A stretch of 64,000 nucleotides of DNA from Cheiracanthium punctorium (Eukaryota > Arthropoda > Arachnida > Araneae > Cheiracanthiidae). Made by a program: the position numbers and the translations under genes. The notes under the pieces were generated by a model that saw only the letters and a program-made list of their open reading frames with translations, was not told the origin of the DNA and did not search any database. Location of the stretch: assembly GCA_038373885.1 (NCBI GenBank), contig JAWZYV010018266.1, forward strand, positions 549,001-613,000. Reading direction: 5' to 3'. Below are positions 1 through 10,925 of this stretch, one piece after another; the first letter of the stretch is position 1, and each line of letters opens with the position of its first letter.

Positions 1-665
1 TAGATATTATGGTGATCGAGAGGATTGAGCTCTTCCTTTTCAACAGATGTTTTGTAAGCCAGATGGGCATTTTAAGGAGTTGATCCTTTCCCATATGCGT
101 CTGCTCCAATGTGCCATTGGAGCAGACTTCGATTTTATGAATGTCGCTGAACTACCACACCCGACTCCTCCTGTTGAGGTTCTACTGGAAATGAAGGTAT
201 CACTGGAATGTCTCAGCCAGCGTATTCTCTTGATTTAAATCTTATAGAACGTGTGTGAGTTGTTTTGGGGAGATACCTTGAGGCACGATTACATCCTCCG
301 GCGAACACCCAACAACTGAAACAGATGCTGATTGAGGAATTTTCACTATCTGGTGCTAAGATTCGAGAGACGGTGCGAAGCAACCATTGCAGAAAGGGAG
401 GGCATACTCCATACTAAGGAAGATCTGCTTGTTGTTCTTTCTCTTGAACAGACAATCATGTGCAACGTTAGTATGAATTCAATAAAGCGTTTATTTTGCT
501 TGATACCTTACTGTATGCATGGTACTAATTTTTGCACTACTAAGCTTTAGTCTTCGCTTAAATACAAAATACTGTCTCTGATTTCTGAATTTCAAATCTT
601 TCAATTGATTTCTGGTTAAGTTATGGTCAAAAGAGCATCTGCTGCTTAAGTTATGCACACTATTG
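1..665 (+). mobile_element. Tc1-like transposon, 3' part, entering from the left edge
   Basis: This is the 3' end of a DNA transposon closely related to the element at 22378-23835. The two share the strings around 'cgagagacggtgcgaag' and 'agggcatactccatacta', and the inverted terminal repeat TGCTGCTTAAGTT.TGCACAC, here at 640-665. The 5' part lies outside the window. The TA expected after position 665 reads TC here, so the target site has decayed or the end is slightly misplaced. Beyond 665 the similarity to the other copy stops. Confidence 0.8.
60..420 (+). pseudogene. Tc1-type transposase fragment (C-terminal part, broken)
   Basis: Translation from about 211 gives SQPAYSLDLNLIERV followed by a stop (TGA where Trp is expected), then VVLGRYLEARLHPP and NTQQLKQMLIEE. 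This is the Tc1 DD34E C-terminal block PAYSPDLNPIExxW, which carries the last catalytic Glu. The family tail GGHTPY is readable in another frame near 393-415. Upstream, 90-140 matches the FMDDN region of the sister copy, but the second catalytic Asp is lost. Several frames are needed to read it, so it cannot encode an enzyme. Family assignment is from known Tc1 motifs; decay is seen directly. Confidence 0.75.
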
Positions 666-1047
666 TCAGCGAACAATACAGTTTTTCGCTTATGGTGTGG
701 TGAAAAAGAAACAACAACAAAACCTACATAAATTCTTTTTTTTCATTCATAAAATATTAGATTAAATTATTTTTTACTGAGTTAATTAAATTGGATCTTA
801 AAAACATTCTTCATGCAAAATATTTTACTCGGTGATGAGTAAAACTTTCTTCATGCAAAATATTTAACCAGAGTAAAGATTAAAAAATGCGATTGAGGCA
901 TTTCATATAAAAGGTTATAGTTGCCTCATACTAAGTATAATTTATGAAATCATTTTAATCTCAAGATTAGTTTATCCACTTGAAGAAAAATTGAAGAACA
1001 CTTTGATGAAATGGAACACCATTACTAAAGCATTCAAATGGGTATTT
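666..1047. other. AT-rich stretch, no gene seen
   Basis: No coding or structured element is recognised. The phrase 'ttcttcatgcaaaatattta' occurs twice, near 810 and 849, a small local duplication. Confidence 0.5.
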
Positions 1048-1331
1048 TTCATCACTAATAAACCTCAGTATGGCACAATGGTTATGTCACAAAAATGGTA
1101 GACGGTCAAAGTGTAATGGTACCGGATCGGATCCCATCGCGAGGCTGTCGATCTAACGGTCTGGAGTTTTGGTATGTTTTCTCCAGATGTAACGTGGATA
1201 CGCGTTAGAACCCTTTAGAAAGTACTCCTATCAAGGCACACCCCCATCCTTGGCAGATCACCCTAGGGTAGCATTGCACACGATCAAACACACAAAATAA
1301 TCACACAAACAAACAAATTCATCACTAATAA
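1048..1331 (+). mobile_element. tRNA-derived SINE (copy A), full length with 14-bp TSD
   Basis: The element body is 1062-1317. It is bracketed by the perfect direct repeat TTCATCACTAATAA (1048-1061 and 1318-1331), the hallmark of LINE-mediated retroposition. The head looks tRNA-like: TGGCACAATGGTTA near 1072 resembles an A box and GGATCGGATCCC near 1124 a B box, so an internal Pol III promoter is likely. A unique body follows (GGCTGTCGATCTAACGGTCT at 1143 onward), then an A-rich tail ending in acacaaacaaacaaa. Related bodies occur at 15.6, 16.3, 18.4 and 54.6 kb. Confidence 0.85.
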
Positions 1332-2320
1332 TACACATAAGTTATTGTGCGGAGAAAATGCGATGTGCGCATACCATTTTCAATATAAAAATTATACATT
1401 ATATTGAAACTCCATGATGCAAACTCGTGCTCAAGGCTTAGTAGTCGTTCTCAAGGAAATAGATGTGACTCGAAATAAGTCGAGGCAACCACGTAGAATA
1501 TCTTGAAGGTAGCCCAAATATCTGCAATGAGCAGATGAGTTCTCGAGGCAAGTTTAAGTGGAAGTATGTAAACTTTATCACGTGAGTGTTCCTTTCTATT
1601 TCAGATGTATTTTAAGGTTACATACGAAAATTCAAAATGTTTACAAGAAAAGGGATATTTATAATTCATTTGTTTATTTTATTCTCATTCAGTCACTAAT
1701 TTTTTTTCCAAAATTCCCTGTTAATTTTGTAAAAATGGTGTGATTTTGATATATAGAAAAACTTGTACCGAGTTTTTCATTTACTTCAGTATGTAGTGCA
1801 GCTTATAACGAGCGATCCTGAATTCCTTCGCGTCCCTGTTGCAGTTAGTTTATTTTAATTTGTATACCATTGTAAGAGAGATTTTGTTTTTCCAAACTGC
1901 ATCCTTAAGAGAAATAACAGCAACTGAGTTTACTGTTGTTACGAATTAAATTATTAGAAATATGGTATTTTGCACTTCAGTGATACATATAAAAGTTTTG
2001 AATTTTTAATTTCAATTTAAACTTCAAATAAGTAAGTCCACGTCGTATGCTTAACCTTTCGAATACTTTTGCTCACCCTTGTAAGTAAACAACAAAAATC
2101 TGCTCATCACATTTTAGAGAGAGAATTTTGTTACTATTCTTATGTACATATTTAAGCTTTTGTTTTGTTTACAATGCAATAATCGCCATAGAAATTAATT
2201 TGTCCTTTGTACTTAAAACAATTAACAAACACAGGCCAAAATCTATGCTCTGCTAAGTGTAAATGTAAGAGTACTAAAGTTTACGCTCAGCATTTTTTAA
2301 AAGGAGTAGATAATTCCAAC
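1332..2320. other. AT-rich stretch, no gene seen
   Basis: Only short chance frames are present. No repeat or RNA signature was recognised. Confidence 0.5.
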
Positions 2321-2480
2321 ATCTAGGTGCATAGACAAGCAAATGAACCACAGTTTCAAAATTTAGGTGCATAGACAAGCAAATGAACCATAATTTCAAA
2401 ATTTATGTGGATAGACAAGCAAATGAACCACAATTCCAACAATTAGGTGCATAGACAAGCAAATGAACCATAATTTGAAA
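2321..2480 (+). repeat. Tandem repeat, 4 x 40 bp
   Basis: Four head-to-tail copies begin at 2321, 2361, 2401 and 2441, each carrying AGGTGCATAGACAAGCAAAT or a near variant, followed by gaacca and an AT-rich spacer. The period is exactly 40 bp with a few substitutions between units. No coding function is evident. Confidence 0.95.
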
Positions 2481-2573
2481 ATTTTTACAATTATTTTCGT
2501 CAATATCGAAATTTGGCTTGGAACTCTATTTTGTAATTTATCCCACATTTATCTTCTAAATATTAAGCCATAC

Positions 2574-2649
2574 CCTACTAGTAATTTTGCCCGGGCCATC
2601 ATCGGCTGGCTTCGTGGCGGGCGGTAGCCCGAGCAAAATTGATAGTAGG
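2574..2649. repeat. GC-rich 76-bp foldback
   Basis: Left arm CCTACTAGTAATTTTGCCCG and the reverse complement of the right arm (CCTACTATCAATTTTGCTCG) agree at nearly every position, around a GC-rich centre. It stands out sharply in an AT-rich background. It may be a miniature inverted-repeat element. Because one strand reads a GC stem followed by CTAG, it could instead be a Helitron-type terminus. Confidence 0.7.
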
Positions 2650-5550
2650 AATATCATCAGTCGTAGATAAAAATTTAAGTTAGCACGCATTAAACGCGTG
2701 TAAAATTATGCATTTTTCTTATATTGTACAATCAAAAGATGTTTAGACATTTCAGTACATACGACAGCAATACTCTAAGTCGGATTACTTTTTTAAAATT
2801 CACTTACTAACGTTCGTATCTCAATAGCAATAGTTAACACTAATTACTTCAAAGCATGCAATTAAATAAAAGTATAAAAGTTGCGAAAACTCATTTTTTT
2901 TCATTCAACGATGCACCTTTTCATTGTAACAAAATTAGGAGTTAAATAATGAACGAAACTAACTGCAAATATTTAATTGGACTCTAAAAATTTGGAAATA
3001 AAATCATTTTTACGCATTCTAGTCAAATTAATTAGAATATGCATTATAGTTGCCTTTGCCTGTTCTTCAATAATAACAAGAAAGAAAATGTGCATTAAAA
3101 TCTTACAAATTAATTACGAATTGATTCTAAGTTTAATATTTGGGACTTCTAGTGAAATATTAGTTCTCAAAATTTCCTTAAAAAACCGTGCCTCTGTCTC
3201 CCTTTGGATTCTTGAGGAAGATTCTTAAAGAAATGATAAGTCCCGTAATTGGATTACAGCTGTAATTTAAAAAAGATTCCTTTAGTAAAAAAATGTATGG
3301 AAGTGTAAGTTTAATGTAAACATTTCACAGAAATCGTTTAATTGTACGTATTGTGACATTAAGAATTTAATTAGAAAACATTACTGTGACTTTAAAGTAG
3401 TTTTCATGATTGAAATACTGGTTTATGCTTTAAGAGGGAAAGAAGTTCAGTGCATAGGTTTGAAATTCGAGAATAATAATAAGGTAAATCGTCAGTATTT
3501 TCTTAAATGTAACGAAATAATTTGCAGGATTTTTGTTTTCTCCAGAATAATCTACGTTGTATTTTAATTTAATTCTTGGTATTTCCTTATAAATAACAAA
3601 TTGAAAGAAGATATTCTACAGACGAATAAGCCTTATTAACCACTCATTTTCCGACTGTGATTTTAAAAATAATTTATTTCCTCATATTTTCTAATGAAAT
3701 TCTGTTTTTAAACAACCAGTTAATAATGAATATGTTTGGTAGGAAATTCTTTTCACAGGGCACAACAATTTTAAGCATGTGAGAGCAGTTATTTAATTCA
3801 AAATGAATACTACATATTCATTTAATTTTTCTTTTCTTTTAATTGAAGTGTTTATCTTTACTAACGGCTTTTCAATCAAGAAAATTTAGTTAATCAAGTA
3901 AAAAATGAATTAAATCCTCGAAAAACGTAAACAAATCAGTAAGTCTGCCACTGGAATTTGCATGAGTAGTTGCCTTTAACGCTCCGCCCTTATTTTACAG
4001 TAGTATGCGTTGTATATAAATATATAAGCAATTCAAAAACTCATGTTTATTAGTTCTGATCATTAATAACCAATACTTGAACTTCTTAAATGACCCTTTG
4101 GGCTCGGCCAGAGGCTGTAAAATAGCCGTATTATATAACAGATATTGAAGCATTGACATTAACACTTAAACAGTCTTCTGGTTAGACTGTCAGTCCTCAA
4201 TGAACCTTTATATTGGAAGCTCTTAGCTCTAACTATCTAATTTTCTAAGAAAATAATTGAACCGTTAATTTTCTAGATACGAAATCATTCTTACAAAAAA
4301 AGCAATCTTTTCGGGAAACAGCTGATAATTTAACTTTTCCAAAAATGAGTAGGCAATTTTCACAAAACTTTTATGATCAATATTATTAGTTAAATCTCTT
4401 AATTAAACGTATAAAGTTATCAAATCTGAACAATAAAGTGCTCAAAATAGCAATATTGAATACTTTTTTACTTCTTCATACTCATCACAGAGATGCACAT
4501 TGAAAAATACTAGTAATCGAAACCCTCCCTCTACAAATAAACAATAATGTTTTATTCGTGAATGTCAGAGAAGAGTAAAATTATAATAGCGAATGTAGGA
4601 ATAATCCTCGATTATTTAGAATTACATAGATGTTAAAACTTACAGAAGATTGTGACAAGCAGTTATACATGAAACAAATCATTCAGCATGTTTCGAACAT
4701 TTATTTCTCTTGAGTCTGGCATTTATAAGAGAAACTTTAGTTTTATACTTTAAAAAACGACCTCTACGCCACCGAATAATGAATAAGAGGTTTCCTAACA
4801 ACATAAGAGTTTTTAAAACGTTAATTCGTTAGTTCCAGTGATAGAATGATTGCCATTGTCTAATATTTTCGTATGTGCAAAATTTTCACAAGACTCCACA
4901 TGTGCATTTGCATTTCCTAACCTACCTTCTATTTTTTGTACTTTTAGAGGCAATTTTTCTTCACACATGTCAACATAAACACTTGGTATTAGGAGATAGG
5001 GAAAAGTTCCTTCAATAAAGTTTTTCCCGTGCTCCGTTATTCTTCATTTTTCCGAATAGAACATCCGGAGGTGATATTTTACTTAGTCACCTGCGGTACA
5101 GCCGACTGCGCATCATTTCTGCGCAGATTCTGCGCAGATATTGCATTCTTGTTATATTAAACCTACAGAAAGGGTGTTAGAAGCATTGCTTTTATTACCT
5201 CAAATCATTTCAAAACGTAATGCTGTTCCACCAGGAAAGTCGTAGGTTTGCTTAACCGTTAGCATTATAAAGACCCCCTCCAACTAATATTCAATACTGT
5301 TTGCTGGAAGCTAAAAATTGGGTTTCTTCAATCGCGATATAGTACGAAAACTACTTTCATGTCACGCAAAAGAGGACCTCCACAAAAGGGCGGGATTTGT
5401 TGAAATGCTCTATACCCAGCATCCGTTTATTTTTACCTTTCAAATCGACAGTTTTACTCCAAATTTAATATCTCCATCCACGTATTTAGACCACCCCACG
5501 TCCACTGTTAAAACGATTCTTTAAGGTATTTTGTAGTACTGAATTGACAT
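2650..5550. other. AT-rich stretch of about 2.9 kb, no gene seen
   Basis: No recognisable domains, terminal repeats or long frames were found. A short local repeat of ctgcgcag occurs near 5128-5145. Confidence 0.5.
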
Positions 5551-5554
5551 AGGG

Positions 5555-6290
5555 TTCATTCGTAAACGACAAACTCGTTGCACGAGTGTACGTAAGAAAC
5601 CTGACATGCGTGTGCTCAGTGCTTATCAGTGGCTACCAGTCTCTTTTGCCTTTACGAACAACTTCAGTTTATTTAATTTCGACGCCTAGGAGACGTGTTT
5701 GTTTACATTTCACTTTTGTTGTTATTTTTGCTGAGGAGAGTTTTTAGTATATATTCAATATGAAATCAAAAGGATTTTTAAACGAAAGAGTGCCCATAAT
5801 TGAAGTGCATGGATCAAATTTTATACATTCCAACTTAAACATGTATTTTTTCGAAAGTATTTAGCAAGAGAAGTTCAAATTTCGCTAATAACAGTTTAAA
5901 TCAGCTTCCATCTCAACATTCAATATGCATTTTTGAATTTCTAAAATGAAAAATACAAGAAAATCATTAGCATTGAAAAATTATGAATGTTCGTAGCAGT
6001 TTCTAACAAATTTATGAATTTCCTACTCGAAAAAATAACATTTGCAGCTTTAGCGAACGTAAAATACTTTTCATAACAATCTCAACACTAAAAATATGCA
6101 TTTTGAACTTACTAAAATGAAAATACAAGAAAATGATTACCTTTGAAAAATTCTGCATTTTCGATGCAGTTTCTAGCAGCTTCAGCAAACGTAAAATACC
6201 TTTCATAACATCATACCATGCAATATACTTTTCGTAACTACGGACGCTTATGTGCAATATACGGACGCTTATGTGCATCTCCGTTTATGT
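5555..6290 (+). mobile_element. Inverted-repeat element X, copy 1 (degenerate)
   Basis: It starts at ttcattcgtaaacgacaaac and matches the reverse complement of the element at 10168-10922. Shared blocks include ACTCGTTGCACGAGT, tttgcctttacgaacaactt, cgcctaggaga and gaagtgca.ggatca. The right end lacks an obvious terminal repeat. Two related blocks (about 5937-6076 and 6107-6210, both around aaaatacaagaaaatgatta) show an internal duplication. The short frame near 5730-5870 containing EVHGS is shared with copy 2. Confidence 0.7.
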
Positions 6291-7025
6291 GCAATAACTT
6301 TTTGCTACGAACTGAAACCGAGATTGAAGACTAGGCATTTATTCAAAATTTCTTGGAAAATACGCTCTCTTCATACCGTTTTTAAGTGCAATATTTTTTA
6401 AAAAAACAATTATGAGACTGTTCTTTAATTTGAGATGCGTCGGATATGAAGTACGCATGTGTACTAATAACACTAAGTAACGTAACACTAAGTGTAAGTG
6501 ATAATGTAACACTAAGTTGAAATCGGAGAGCAACATCCAACAACGGTTAATCGCTAAAGTATATAAAAAACACACATAAGATGTTACAGGTAAGTAGATA
6601 CGTACGTTTCGACCAAAAATTGTTTTGGTCTTCCTCATTCAAGCCCTTCGTCACAAGGAACAGAGGGAACTGAAAAGAGATAAACAAGCAAGCATGTTGC
6701 CACAAGGGGCAAAAAAAACAGAACAAAACCACGTAGAGGGGAAAAAGGGGGGGATGGGTAAAAAGAAAGGAAAGAAGCACAAAACAAATAATAAAAAGAA
6801 TAATAAGAATAATAAATGAAAAAATAGGAACACACGAATACAAACACACTGTGTTGGAAATCTGAAAAAATTCTGCGGATTTTGTTCCCCCCAAACGTAT
6901 AGATTGCATTAGATTTTTATTCTAGAGTTGTCTATACCTTAAAGTTGTAAAGCGTGGAATTTGAAAATAAAATATTTTACGGGAACTCAAGCACGATTTA
7001 AAAATACACATATAGACTTCGTTTT
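6291..7025. other. AT-rich and low-complexity stretch with one structured hairpin
   Basis: 6660-6830 is purine-rich (A/G runs), which produces several overlapping chance frames on both strands. The only structured item is the hairpin at 6595-6652, listed separately. Confidence 0.5.
6595..6652 (-). mobile_element. Possible Penelope-type end with hammerhead-like hairpin
   Basis: On the minus strand the segment reads TTGAATGAGGAA, then a strong stem GACCAAAA-CAA-TTTTTGGTC, then GAAACGTACG. Penelope-like elements and some other retroelements carry a motif of the type CUGAUGA-stem-GAAAC (a hammerhead core) near their ends. This copy departs by one inserted base in the first core strand. No reverse transcriptase is visible nearby. 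The similarity is by eye and weak. Confidence 0.35.
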
Positions 7026-7202
7026 AAAAATACAGTACAATCTCTATTATCTCTTATATATCAGTAGTAATCTCTATGTTTATATGATAGATTTAGACTG
7101 AAAGAACACTGCGGAAAAAATACAGTACAATCTCTATTATCTCTTATATCAGTAGTAATCTCTATGTTTATATGATAGATTTAGACTGAAAGAACACTGC
7201 GG
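7026..7202 (+). repeat. Tandem duplication, 2 x ~90 bp
   Basis: The block aaaaatacagtacaatctct...gaacactgcgg at 7026-7115 is repeated at 7116-7202. It is almost identical, differing by a 2-bp TA deletion, so the duplication is recent. Confidence 0.95.
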
Positions 7203-7758
7203 AAACGTGACAAAGGTACGTTTTAAATGACTTGAAAAACCACTCATTTAAGGCGCCTTTCCAAGTTTTCACCAGATGTTCCGTACGCTTCAAATGGACT
7301 CAAAATTTTCGTTGAAATGATGCTACTTTTTCCATTGTCTGTATAAGCTTATTAAATATTATTGATTAACATATCGTAATGAGTATTTAATGACACTTTG
7401 TGTTATCTTTCCTTTTCTTTTCCTTGCTTCACACTAAACATTTGTAATAACGAGGCACGAGGAAACAATAGTGCTTTAATTTGCTAGGCGAAACGAGAGC
7501 TAGATAATTGAAAGTACTTCCCATTTATAAAAATGCCTTTTAAATAACTGGGAATCTTTCAAGAGTTTTAATAAATTACAAAGGCGTATAATGGTCTTCG
7601 TGTTTTTTCATCCATCGTGAAGATTGATGTATGTAGATATTTCTTTATTGCCGCCTGGTAACTCACAAATATATATAGAGAGAGACAATTCACATATTAA
7701 ATAAATACTAAAATCCTTTTTATACGCTTGCATTCCCATTTATATAAGCAATAGGGGC
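7203..7758. other. AT-rich stretch, no gene seen
   Basis: No element or coding signal recognised apart from a short (ta)n/(ga)n run near 7668-7685. Confidence 0.5.
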
Positions 7759-7937
7759 TATCGTTATTCTAGCGGGCCTGCTTGTGCACTCCGACAGAGG
7801 CCTACGGACGTTTCCTCATTGGTTAGATTCGGCCGTTAGATGACGTATCTAAGTGCTGGAACCAATAGATGAGCATCCGTAGACCTGTTTGGATGACTCA
7901 TCGAAGTGCACAAGTAGGCCCGGTAGAATCACGATGG
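7759..7937. mobile_element. Foldback MITE, ~179 bp
   Basis: The two halves are imperfect reverse complements almost to the centre. The outer arms ATTCTAGCGGGCCTGCTTGT (7766 onward) and the reverse complement of the right end (ATTCTACCGGGCCTACTTGT) match closely. Inner parts pair too (TACGGACG with its partner near 7877). There is no coding content and no clear target-site duplication. It is typical of a non-autonomous cut-and-paste element whose superfamily I cannot name. Confidence 0.8.
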
Positions 7938-9464
7938 TATCAGATGGTAAGCAATGCATGTCTCAGACTATTTGGCGTTTTCTATTTAACGTTTGCGCCC
8001 TGCACACTGATAGTGGGAGAAGGGAAGAGACGAAACATTTGGCTGCCTTGTTTAGTTTAGAGGCGGCCAGTCCGGAGCCTCCGTTTTAAGATATCCTTTG
8101 GCCTCTCGCAGTAGCAGTTGGTCAATTCACGGGACTGCAGACTGGATTATCATTACGTTCACCAAGGCTTATTCTCTCAAAGAGTAAAACGTCACTGAAG
8201 ACATATCAACTGGCTTCCGAAGAACCCAGATTGAACGCCTCGTTAACGCTCGACTTTTTTTTTTCGCGCATTTTCCAATTCATGCTGATATCAGAAGTAA
8301 CAAATAAATTTCCGTCATTTGTATGCTATGAAGAATGTATTTATTTTTCTAAAAATATGAATTATTATTTTACTTTCTTACCGCTGAGTATTTTGTTAAA
8401 ATTACGTTTATTATTCGAGAAATTAAAATAGAAAAATAAATGCATGCTTAAATATTTAGGGACCGTCTGAAAAGAGAAGTAAATTCTACAACCACATGTG
8501 TGATGGAATTGCCAGGGTTCGAAATGGTAACATTATATTGACTGGTGTATAGTATAGTATTTTAAAAAATCCATGAGACATGCTGAAGTCTGAGATAAAT
8601 CAGAGAGACGACTTCAGTGATGTAAAAGGCTACATTTTATTGTAGGTAGAAGCAAAACAGTTTAAGGAAACAAGTTCCATTTCATACAGCAGATTGGTTT
8701 ACAAAAACGCAACACCTGAAACATAACCACATAGCTACACGGCATGCCGAAGTCCCATAATTAAACGAAAACAAACCTCCTGTAACGGAGAAAAATCAAG
8801 AAGTGTCTAAAAGCTTTTAACAGAACGGCCAGCTTTTTACAGCTTGACAATTTAAAGATAAGCCACTGCGCACGTGACCAAAAAGAGACCGGTAGGCGTA
8901 ATAAATATGAAATATTTAAAATATCGGATTAAATGCATATCGCCAAAGCAGAAGCGCCGGAATTTGGCGATCGCCTTATCAAAAGCCTACAAGCCGGTAA
9001 TTCGATACAACGTTAAGGAGGCCGGTGCCTTGAACTTACATTGCTTCTGCCAAACCGAAATTAATTTGGAAGGGGGATCCCCTGAATCTCAGACACAACG
9101 TCGCGCAAAAGGAAGAACATTATATAAAACAGAAAAACTAAGTTTAGAGAGATATTAAAACTGCATGCAGAATATTTGATTTGCAGAAACGAAAGAAAAA
9201 AAAAATATTTTATAACTCAAAAAATATGTGATGTTCATCACAAGAGCTACCCAACCCGAATGAATTCAATCAAAGAATCACAGGCGAAATCAGTGCTACT
9301 ACAAAAGCGATGCTCCAGCAAGCGATCGAAAATTTTCATTCCAGGGTAAGTGAGTGTGAAGAAGTATGTAGTGCGTACTTACAAACTGTTCTTTTCTATA
9401 AATATTATTTGAAAAAAGGCTTTTTAATTGAATAGTAAACAAAAGGGATTTTCATCTGATTCTC
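7938..9464. other. No gene seen
   Basis: A 94-codon plus-strand frame (8874-9158) sits in this stretch. It has no recognisable domain and a composition consistent with chance. No terminal repeats found. Confidence 0.45.
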
Positions 9465-9469
9465 TTTTT

Positions 9470-10129
9470 ACTTTCCGAACATGTACCATGTAAGGAAAGT
9501 ATTGTAATCATGAAAAAATTCGAATTCGAGATTTTGGTGTTTTTACACGTTTTGAGGGCTTCTGAATCCATTTATGCTATTTTTACGAGATGTATGTATG
9601 TATGTGTGTATGTGTGTGTGTGTGTGTGTGTGTATGTGTGTTTGTGTGTATGTGAGTGAACACGATAGCTCCTGAACGGAGCATTCGATTGAGCTCAAAT
9701 TGGATATATATGTCATAAACCATCGTCGCAAGACCGGTATTGATTTTGGTCTGTATAGGGCTTATAGTTTTTCTACAGGGCTACGACAAAGATTTCTTTT
9801 ACATTATGGCCTATGGGGGGAATTTCTTGAAAGTGCGCTAGCGTTTAAACGATAGATTCGATTGAGCTCAAATAGGGTATACATCTTATAAACCACCGTT
9901 GCAAGACCGGTATTGATTTTGGTGTGTATAGGACTTATAGTTTTTCTACAGGGCTACGACAAAGATTTCTTTTGCATTATGGCCTATTGGGGGAATTTCT
10001 TGAAAGTGCGCTAGCGTTTAAACGGTGCATTCGATTGAGTTTCAATTTGGTATATATGTTTGAATTATTCATCGATTAAAATTTATTTAAGTGCTTGGTA
10101 ATGATCTTAATCGTAAGTGTTCGGAAAGT
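9470..10129. mobile_element. Element Y, copy 1 (ACTTTCCGAACA ends, 173-bp internal repeats)
   Basis: Terminal inverted repeats ACTTTCCGAACA (9470) and TGTTCGGAAAGT (ends 10129) bound the element. Inside are a (TG)n/(ATGT)n microsatellite (about 9590-9655) and a tandem repeat whose units start with cgattgag at 9686, 9859 and 10032, an exact 173-bp period. Similarity to the copy at 13500 continues a little past the right terminal repeat (cgagtg..gtcactccaga), so the true boundary may be near 10150. No transposase is present. Confidence 0.75.
9590..9655. repeat. (TG)n / (ATGT)n microsatellite
   Basis: Simple repeat at the same position within element Y as in the copy at 13.6 kb, so it is part of the element and not an independent locus. 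Confidence 0.95.
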
Positions 10130-10167
10130 CGAGTGGAGTCACTCCAGATTTTTTCTTTTTTATGACC

Positions 10168-10922
10168 GCATTCGTAAACGCCAAACGAATTACACTCGTG
10201 CAACGATTTTTTATCGAAGGTGTTCTTTAAGGAAACTGAGTGCCTTCAGTTTATAAACTAGAGAGTTCGTATAAAAAACTGAATGCGTTTAGTTTCGAAC
10301 TAAGTAAACTGAGCACGGAGCATTTTCATCCAGTTTTTGAGAAGTTAAACTTGCTGCACATTGTTTTTGTTTTGAAATGGCGTCCGTTGTTACCGGAAAG
10401 TATGTTGTTACGGAAAGTATTTTAGGTTTTCTGAAGCTGCAAATATTATTTTTTCGAGGAGGAAATCATGCATACGCTAGAAACTGCAACAAAGTTGCAT
10501 AATTTTTCAAAGGTAATCATTTTCTTGTATTTTTCATTTTAGTAAAATAAAAAATGAACGAATATATAAGTTGATGTTAGTTTGAAGTTTATTTAAACCG
10601 TTGTATGCGAAACTTGAACTTCTAAATACTTATGGAAAACTTAAGTTTAAGTTGAAATTTCTAAATTCTGATCCGTGCACTTCGTTTATGGCTACTCTTT
10701 GTTTTTCTGTTGATTTTATGTTGAGCATGTATTTAACGCTATCCTCAACAAAAATAACAATAGGCGCGAATTGTAAGCAAACACATCTCCTAGGCGACGA
10801 AACTAAATAAACTGAAGTTGTTCGTAAAAGCAAAAGGAACCGATGGCCACAGAGAGCACTAAACACTAGCATTCCAGTTTTCGTACGAAAACTCGTGCAA
10901 CGAGTTTGTTGTTTACGAATGC
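10168..10922 (-). mobile_element. Inverted-repeat element X, copy 2 (both ends present)
   Basis: It begins GCATTCGTAAACGCCAAACG at 10168 and ends with CGTTTGCTT-like inverted sequence finishing CGAATGC at 10922, so both termini carry GCATTCGTAAAC. The trinucleotide acc flanks both ends (10165-10167 and 10923-10925), possibly a 3-bp target duplication or chance. Read from 10922 downward it is colinear with copy 1. A short frame ending at 10630 (minus strand) contains NEVHGSEFRNFNLN, matched by IEVHGSNFIHSNLN in copy 1. It starts only ~40 bp from the end of element Y. Confidence 0.75.
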
Positions 10923-10925
10923 ACC

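Noticed and set aside
2321..2480. CRISPR-like array
   Set aside because: The whole 40-bp unit repeats without unique spacers; the DNA is eukaryotic in character.
6547..6909. Several overlapping frames rich in Phe/Leu or Lys/Asn
   Set aside because: Purine/pyrimidine low-complexity sequence gives open frames on both strands.
8874..9158. 94-codon plus-strand frame
   Set aside because: No domain or repeat support; length is plausible by chance over this window.
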